Shown: piece after piece, positions 59,247-64,000 of the stretch | How positions within the stretch are numbered: the stretch's first letter is position 1 | How the letters are laid out: each line of letters begins with the position of its first letter | Assembly (NCBI GenBank): GCA_947460235.1 | Contig: CANHGK010000003.1 | Location: forward strand, 1 to 64,000 | Reading direction: 5' to 3' | From: Paenibacillaceae bacterium | Lineage (GTDB): Bacteria > Bacillota > Bacilli > Paenibacillales > CANHGK01 | DNA: 64,000 bases | Made by a program: the position numbers and the translations under genes | Notes under the pieces: model-generated | Database searches by the model: none | What the model saw: only the letters and a program-made list of their open reading frames with translations | Told to the model about the DNA's origin: nothing

Positions 59247-60059
59247 TTAATGTTTCAAGTTTACAACTTCTTGCATAATTTCATCAGACGTTGTGATAAT
59301 ACGAGAATTTGCCTGGAATCCACGCTGTGCAATGATCATTTCCGCAAATTCGGCCGTCAAGTCTACGTTGGACATTTCAAGTTGACCAGCAATGATCGTA
59401 CCAGTTCCTAATGCAGCATCATTTGCCGCGGAATACGCCAAATTTGTTTCAGCATTTGGGCTGTTCCGAAACAACGTTCCGCCCATTTTTTCCAAACCAC
59501 TGGGATTGGTGATTTTTACAACCCCAATTTTTAGACCTGTCGCTTCCATCGTTCCGTCTGATTTAACAGAAATAATTTCACCATCACGAGAAATACTAAA
59601 CGATGTAATCCCTTCAGGCAATTTCATTGGTTGGCCTGTACTATCTAACACCAACATCCCATCACCATTTGTAAGATTACGCTCAACGTCAACTTGGAAT
59701 GTACCCGCGCGTGTCAAAAATGGTTGCTCTTGGTCCGGATTACCTTTGACTGCAAAAAAACCATCGCCATCAATCCGTAAATCGGTTGAAATATTTGTAT
59801 TCATCGAGCTACCTTGCGTATGAATCGTATCAATCGCGCCGAGAGACGAACCCAAACCGATTTGTTTTGAGTTCGTACCGCCACCACCATTTTGCGGTGC
59901 AGTACCACCCGAAATTGCTTGATTCAAAATATCCTTAAAGAGTACTCGACTAGATTTAAAACCAATTGTATTTACGTTCGCAATGTTGTTTCCGATGACA
60001 TCCAATTTCGTTTGGAAGCCTTTCATTCCGGACACACCTGCATATAAAGATCGCAACAT
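59247..60059 (-). CDS. flgG: Flagellar hook/basal-body rod protein FlgG-type
   Basis: MLRSLYAGVSGMKGFQTKLDVIGNNIANVNTIGFKSSR. Confidence 0.92.
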   Translation of the reverse strand: MLRSLYAGVSGMKGFQTKLDVIGNNIANVNTIGFKSSRVLFKDILNQAISGGTAPQNGGGGTNSKQIGLGSSLGAIDTIHTQGSSMNTNISTDLRIDGDGFFAVKGNPDQEQPFLTRAGTFQVDVERNLTNGDGMLVLDSTGQPMKLPEGITSFSISRDGEIISVKSDGTMEATGLKIGVVKITNPSGLEKMGGTLFRNSPNAETNLAYSAANDAALGTGTIIAGQLEMSNVDLTAEFAEMIIAQRGFQANSRIITTSDEIMQEVVNLKH

Positions 60060-60147
60060 ATTGTTCCCTCCGTCTCATATCGCTGCTTCACTCAATCCGC
60101 AGCAGAGGGCCCCCGGTTAGGTCCAGCCCTATAAATTAAAATGTTCG

Positions 60148-60582
60148 TCAGTTCTTTCTTGGAGCAATTACCGCACTGTCAATTTGTGTGATCACATGGT
60201 TTTTTAAGTCCGCGGAATCCATCGCTGTAACAACTGTCCGGTTTTTTACACTAACAATATATGCCTGATCATCCATCATTACCAATGCATCTTTTGAGCC
60301 CTTTGACGCAGCTTGTTGAACCGCTTGATTCAAACGACCCATGTCATCATCCGAAAGTTCAATCCCGCGTTGTTTCATTCGAATCGCAGCATGATTACTA
60401 ACTTTTAATGATGAATCCGCAGCACCATGATCATTAATTTGTTGTCTTAATAATTCTTGGAAAGATGGTTGATTTGCTTGATTCGTGACATTCCGCAACC
60501 GATTCGGTACGTTGATTGCGGATCCCGCTTGAACTGAAGCCGCCGGTTTATTTGTCATGATTCGCTGGTTCGAGTACATCAT
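60148..60582 (-). CDS. TIGR02530-like flagellar operon protein
   Basis: VSNHAAIRMKQRGIELSDDDMGRLNQAVQQAASKGSKDALVMMDDQAYIVSVKNRTVVTAMD. Confidence 0.88.
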   Translation of the reverse strand: MMYSNQRIMTNKPAASVQAGSAINVPNRLRNVTNQANQPSFQELLRQQINDHGAADSSLKVSNHAAIRMKQRGIELSDDDMGRLNQAVQQAASKGSKDALVMMDDQAYIVSVKNRTVVTAMDSADLKNHVITQIDSAVIAPRKN

Positions 60583-61055
60583 TTGCTTCCAAGCCCTTCC
60601 GACTGCGCGATCATTTCGACCTTTTCAATCGGTACATTTTGACCATTAACAACAACTTTGGTTTGATTATCTTTCGTTGATACCGCACTTACAACACCAT
60701 GTTGCATTTGCGAAGCATCATCCAACCAATACACTTGTTTTCCGATCATCGAAGACATCGAACCGAGCGATTGACGCATCATTTTCATTTCCGACAACAT
60801 CGAAGCTTGACTTGTTGCCATGTTTGTCATTTGTTCAACCGATGAAAACTGCGCCATCTGAGCAATGAATTCTTTATCTTGCATCGGTTGCATTGGATCT
60901 TGATTTCCCATCTGTGCAATAAGAATTTTGAGGAAATCATCTTTCCCTAAATTACTTTTACCCGTTTGAGGTTTGGATTGTTCTTTTACAACAGCTGATC
61001 TCTGAATTGCGTCATTTACATTTGTTGAAATTGGTGCCGCAGCACTTACTGCCAT
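60579..61055 (-). CDS. flgD: Flagellar hook assembly protein FlgD
   Basis: LGKDDFLKILIAQMGNQDPMQPMQDKEFIAQMAQFSSVEQM. Confidence 0.95.
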   Translation of the reverse strand: MAVSAAAPISTNVNDAIQRSAVVKEQSKPQTGKSNLGKDDFLKILIAQMGNQDPMQPMQDKEFIAQMAQFSSVEQMTNMATSQASMLSEMKMMRQSLGSMSSMIGKQVYWLDDASQMQHGVVSAVSTKDNQTKVVVNGQNVPIEKVEMIAQSEGLGSK

Positions 61056-61067
61056 ACTAACGCCTCC

Positions 61068-62624
61068 TTATGCTTGGACGTTAACCGCAGCACCATATGA
61101 CGCTCGCCTCATCCAATTCATATGATTTAATTGCAATTGCCCTGCGGTCATTCCACGATCTGTTGGAATCGGACCGTCAATCACATCTTTCTCATTCAAA
61201 TCATGTCTTGCCTTGCGACCTTGATGATTCGAGCCCGAGTGAGAATGACGTTGTTCTTTATTAAATCCATCATGAGATAAATTTTGTTGGGATACTTCTA
61301 GTTTTTCGACATTTATGCCCTGTTGTTGAAGAGCTCCGCGCAATTGTGTTAACTGATTTTCAATTAAATCTTTTCCTTGTGCAGTATCCGCAACAAACGT
61401 CGCAACAATTTGACCATTTTGAAACTTAACACTCACATCTACTTGCCCGAGTTGATCTGGGAAAAGTTTGAATTTCGCTTCATGCATGCCATTTGATTTG
61501 ATTACCTGCATGTTTTTCATAATCCAACTACCCATGTCCGAAACAAATTGTTGTGAATTCATCGGTTGAGCAGGAACTTGAGTTAACTGCAGTGCCTGAG
61601 CAGGCGGTTGAAGATGCATTAACGGGTGGTACAAAGGCATCATTACCGACTTATCTGAACCATTATTTAATGGAGCATTGATCGTCCCTGACTTTGTTGC
61701 ATCCGCATCTTGTCGTCCACTAAGAGCTGCCGATTGTGCATTTTGAGAGAGCAATGTGTATGCCATCGGAATCTTTTGATCGCCCAATTTACCGTTTTGC
61801 TGATCGTTAATTTTCGCTTGTTGCTCCAGTACTTCCGATGGTTTTGTGACATCGATGATATGTAGCAATGGTTGAGCCGCTTGCAAAAAACCTTTACGGG
61901 CACTATCCGTAATTCCAGAGGAGTCGCTATTTTCAAGTTTTTTAATTAAATTTCGCAGCGACTGCTTTAATTCTTCAACTGGAATTTCTCCAGAACCTCC
62001 AACACCTGTCGAATTCATGGCTTGCATTAGTTCCTGCAGCGGTTTCGCTTGCGTTTGAAGTTGATTGTTCGTTGCTTGTTGAAGCTTTGCGAGCATTTGC
62101 TTAAGTTCATCATCACCCGCAATCATTTGTTGAATAATCGGTGATCCTTGTTCAAGACCTTTTAATAATTGTTTGGCAGAATCCAACAACAACTTATTAG
62201 GATCAACTGATTTGCTCGTTCCTATTTTTGTTGTTGCATCTGTCTGTAATTGCATTGGCGCCATCGTATTTATCGAAGCTAGCAATGCTTGTAAATCACT
62301 CTGACCTGACAGTGGATCATTTGGATTCGTTGGATCATTTGGTTGACTAATTTGCAGTTCTGCAAATAATGCAGCTAATGGGTCCGTCCCATCACTTGCA
62401 TTTCCCGCCATCAATGACTGTAGCCACGAACCGCCTTCTCCTACCTGACCTGTCGCTTGTGTTCCGTCCGTTCCGATCTGTTGTTGCAAAATCGCCCCGA
62501 AGGCTCCAGCATCCCCGTTTTTACCGGTTGTTTGCTGTAACCCATCATTGCCACCTGCAACGGCACCGGTTGAACCCGTAATTCCGTTTTGGATTGACAC
62601 AGAAGATGGAAACACCCACTTCAC
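61068..62624 (-). CDS. fliK: Flagellar hook-length control protein FliK
   Basis: C-terminal KFKLFPDQLGQVDVSVKFQNGQIVATFVADTAQGKDLIE. Confidence 0.9.
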   Translation of the reverse strand: MKWVFPSSVSIQNGITGSTGAVAGGNDGLQQTTGKNGDAGAFGAILQQQIGTDGTQATGQVGEGGSWLQSLMAGNASDGTDPLAALFAELQISQPNDPTNPNDPLSGQSDLQALLASINTMAPMQLQTDATTKIGTSKSVDPNKLLLDSAKQLLKGLEQGSPIIQQMIAGDDELKQMLAKLQQATNNQLQTQAKPLQELMQAMNSTGVGGSGEIPVEELKQSLRNLIKKLENSDSSGITDSARKGFLQAAQPLLHIIDVTKPSEVLEQQAKINDQQNGKLGDQKIPMAYTLLSQNAQSAALSGRQDADATKSGTINAPLNNGSDKSVMMPLYHPLMHLQPPAQALQLTQVPAQPMNSQQFVSDMGSWIMKNMQVIKSNGMHEAKFKLFPDQLGQVDVSVKFQNGQIVATFVADTAQGKDLIENQLTQLRGALQQQGINVEKLEVSQQNLSHDGFNKEQRHSHSGSNHQGRKARHDLNEKDVIDGPIPTDRGMTAGQLQLNHMNWMRRASYGAAVNVQA

Positions 62625-62690
62625 CTCCTCATTAGGTATAATCTAATATCGGAGAAAAAGTGGGTGATGATTAGCACTATTCGATTTTAT

Positions 62691-63581
62691 TTACTTCAGT
62701 TTTCCTGCTAATGATGCTGCAGTTTCAACAGGCATTTGCGCAAGGATTTTGGAACGTGATGCATTGTCCATCGAAATCAAAATACTGATGACTTGTTTTT
62801 CATCCGTAATTAACATCGTTTGTAAAATATCCGACGCTGTTTTTGGAGGCATCGTTGTAAAAGTAGTTGCAATATCGGCTTGCGTCAATTTTGAAGCAAC
62901 CGTCCCTTTGCTCGGTAACGGATTGATTGCATTGATTCTTGATTGCAAGGCTGCAATTTGTTGGTCTTTAGCAGGTGTTTGGTCCTTTAACAAAATAGAT
63001 GATTCCGCAGCCTTCTTAGGATCCATTTTTTCTAAAATGGCAGTTCGTTGCATTTCGGACATGTTTCCAAGCATTAATACAATTTCAGGTAACGTCAAAT
63101 TTTCGATAATCGGCGCTACCTTTCCGGCAGGCATATTGCCGTACATGTTCGCAACACCTTTAATTTGCGCCAAGTACTCGTCATCGGTCAATGTTTTCTT
63201 TTTTAATTTCTCCCCCAAATCTGTAATTTGGGTGTTCAATTGATCAATCTTTGAATTTTTTTCATCAATCGTACGATTCGCAATCGACAAATCACTCAAG
63301 CGAGATGACAACGCAGACCGTAGTTTCGTGATCATTTCTTCTGTTAATTGTTCTTTCGTCTTAGGCGCATCTGGTTCAGGCACATATTGAGCAACATATG
63401 GAATTTGTTTGCCGATCTTTAATAACGTATTTTTGACATCATAACCATTCATGTATAAAACAAGAACAACTAATGCTGACGTAAAGATAATTGCAAAAAT
63501 TGTTGGGATCAATAATAGAAAAAAGAAACGTTCAAAAACGTTATAATTTCGATCCTCTTTTTGCACCTTTTCTTTTGCCAT
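62691..63581 (-). CDS. MotE/YlxF-like protein with MgtE-N-like domain
   Basis: N-terminal TM, coiled coil, MPAGKVAPIIENL / MDPKKAAESSILLKD. Confidence 0.82.
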   Translation of the reverse strand: MAKEKVQKEDRNYNVFERFFFLLLIPTIFAIIFTSALVVLVLYMNGYDVKNTLLKIGKQIPYVAQYVPEPDAPKTKEQLTEEMITKLRSALSSRLSDLSIANRTIDEKNSKIDQLNTQITDLGEKLKKKTLTDDEYLAQIKGVANMYGNMPAGKVAPIIENLTLPEIVLMLGNMSEMQRTAILEKMDPKKAAESSILLKDQTPAKDQQIAALQSRINAINPLPSKGTVASKLTQADIATTFTTMPPKTASDILQTMLITDEKQVISILISMDNASRSKILAQMPVETAASLAGKLK

Positions 63582-63614
63582 ATCATGCGCCCCCCATCTC
63601 CGGTTTTTGTAGGA

Positions 63615-64000
63615 TTAGTCGGATTCATTCCGGTGACGAAAAGCAATAGTTTGTGCCATCTCGTCTAAAAGGTTTTGTTCAATATGCAATTGCTCTGAAA
63701 GGTACTCTTTTATTCTATTTTCTTTATCTTTTTCAAACATACTTTCGGCTTGCATCGCTTTTTGAAGGTTTAACTTCGCTACCTTTACAAGTTCATCCGC
63801 TTTCGTCACACGACGTCTTTGGAAACTAATTTGGTTTTTTAATGCATCAAAAAAATGTTGGGTTTGCATAAATTGTTCAGCCCGAACACTTTGGCGTTGT
63901 GAATTTCGTATCAGTTCTTCATGACTTTGTTCATCCGTCAACAGTAATCCATTCAGCGTTTGGACTTCTTCCGATTGACGGCGCATGGCATCTGCAAGAT
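63615..64000 (-). CDS. fliJ: Flagellar protein FliJ, 5' part truncated by window edge
   Basis: Coiled-coil protein downstream of the fliI slot; reading frame open to 64000. Confidence 0.75.
   Translation of the reverse strand, partial: LADAMRRQSEEVQTLNGLLLTDEQSHEELIRNSQRQSVRAEQFMQTQHFFDALKNQISFQRRRVTKADELVKVAKLNLQKAMQAESMFEKDKENRIKEYLSEQLHIEQNLLDEMAQTIAFRHRNESD

Noticed and set aside
62749-63243. 164-aa plus-strand ORF
   Set aside because: Antisense to the conserved MotE/YlxF-like gene; no independent support.

Overview
The window is a Firmicutes chromosome segment, Paenibacillaceae/Alicyclobacillaceae-like by gene content and order. No RNA genes, IS elements, prophage genes or CRISPR arrays were recognised. 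The right half (~24.5-64 kb, nearly all minus strand) is a conserved superoperon. Read along the minus strand it runs fliJ(partial)-motE-like-fliK-flgD-TIGR02530-flgG-flbD-fliL-fliM-fliY-cheY-fliO-fliP-fliQ-fliR-flhB-flhA-flhF-flhG-cheB-cheA-cheW-cheC-cheD-x-sigD-fapA-x-x-x-rpsB-tsf-pyrH-frr-uppS-cdsA-dxr-rseP-proS-hydrolase-polC. The left part (0-24.5 kb) is accessory-rich. It holds a TetR/membrane-protein divergon with paired palindromic operators, a compact ABC-ATPase + TOPRIM (DUF4435-like) pair coupled to a secreted copper-amine-oxidase-N-like protein, a nine-repeat YDG-type surface protein, yebC and a DEAD-box helicase, pepF, a secreted serpin, a starch-binding (CBM20/25/26-like) + RCC1-propeller protein preceded by an 11-bp-phased TTTCGGT array, a PFL-activase-like radical SAM protein, a decayed RecD-like helicase C-terminus, LysR/tpx, and a secreted cytochrome c fused to S-layer-homology domains. 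The best candidates for undescribed biology are the minimal PARIS/OLD-like ATPase-TOPRIM module (1707-3235), the SLH-anchored cytochrome c (22459-23538), the CBM-RCC1 protein and its phased upstream repeats (13715-17399), and a eukaryote/archaeal-type ProRS in the canonical rseP-proS-polC slot. All family calls were made by eye from the sequence; no searches were run.
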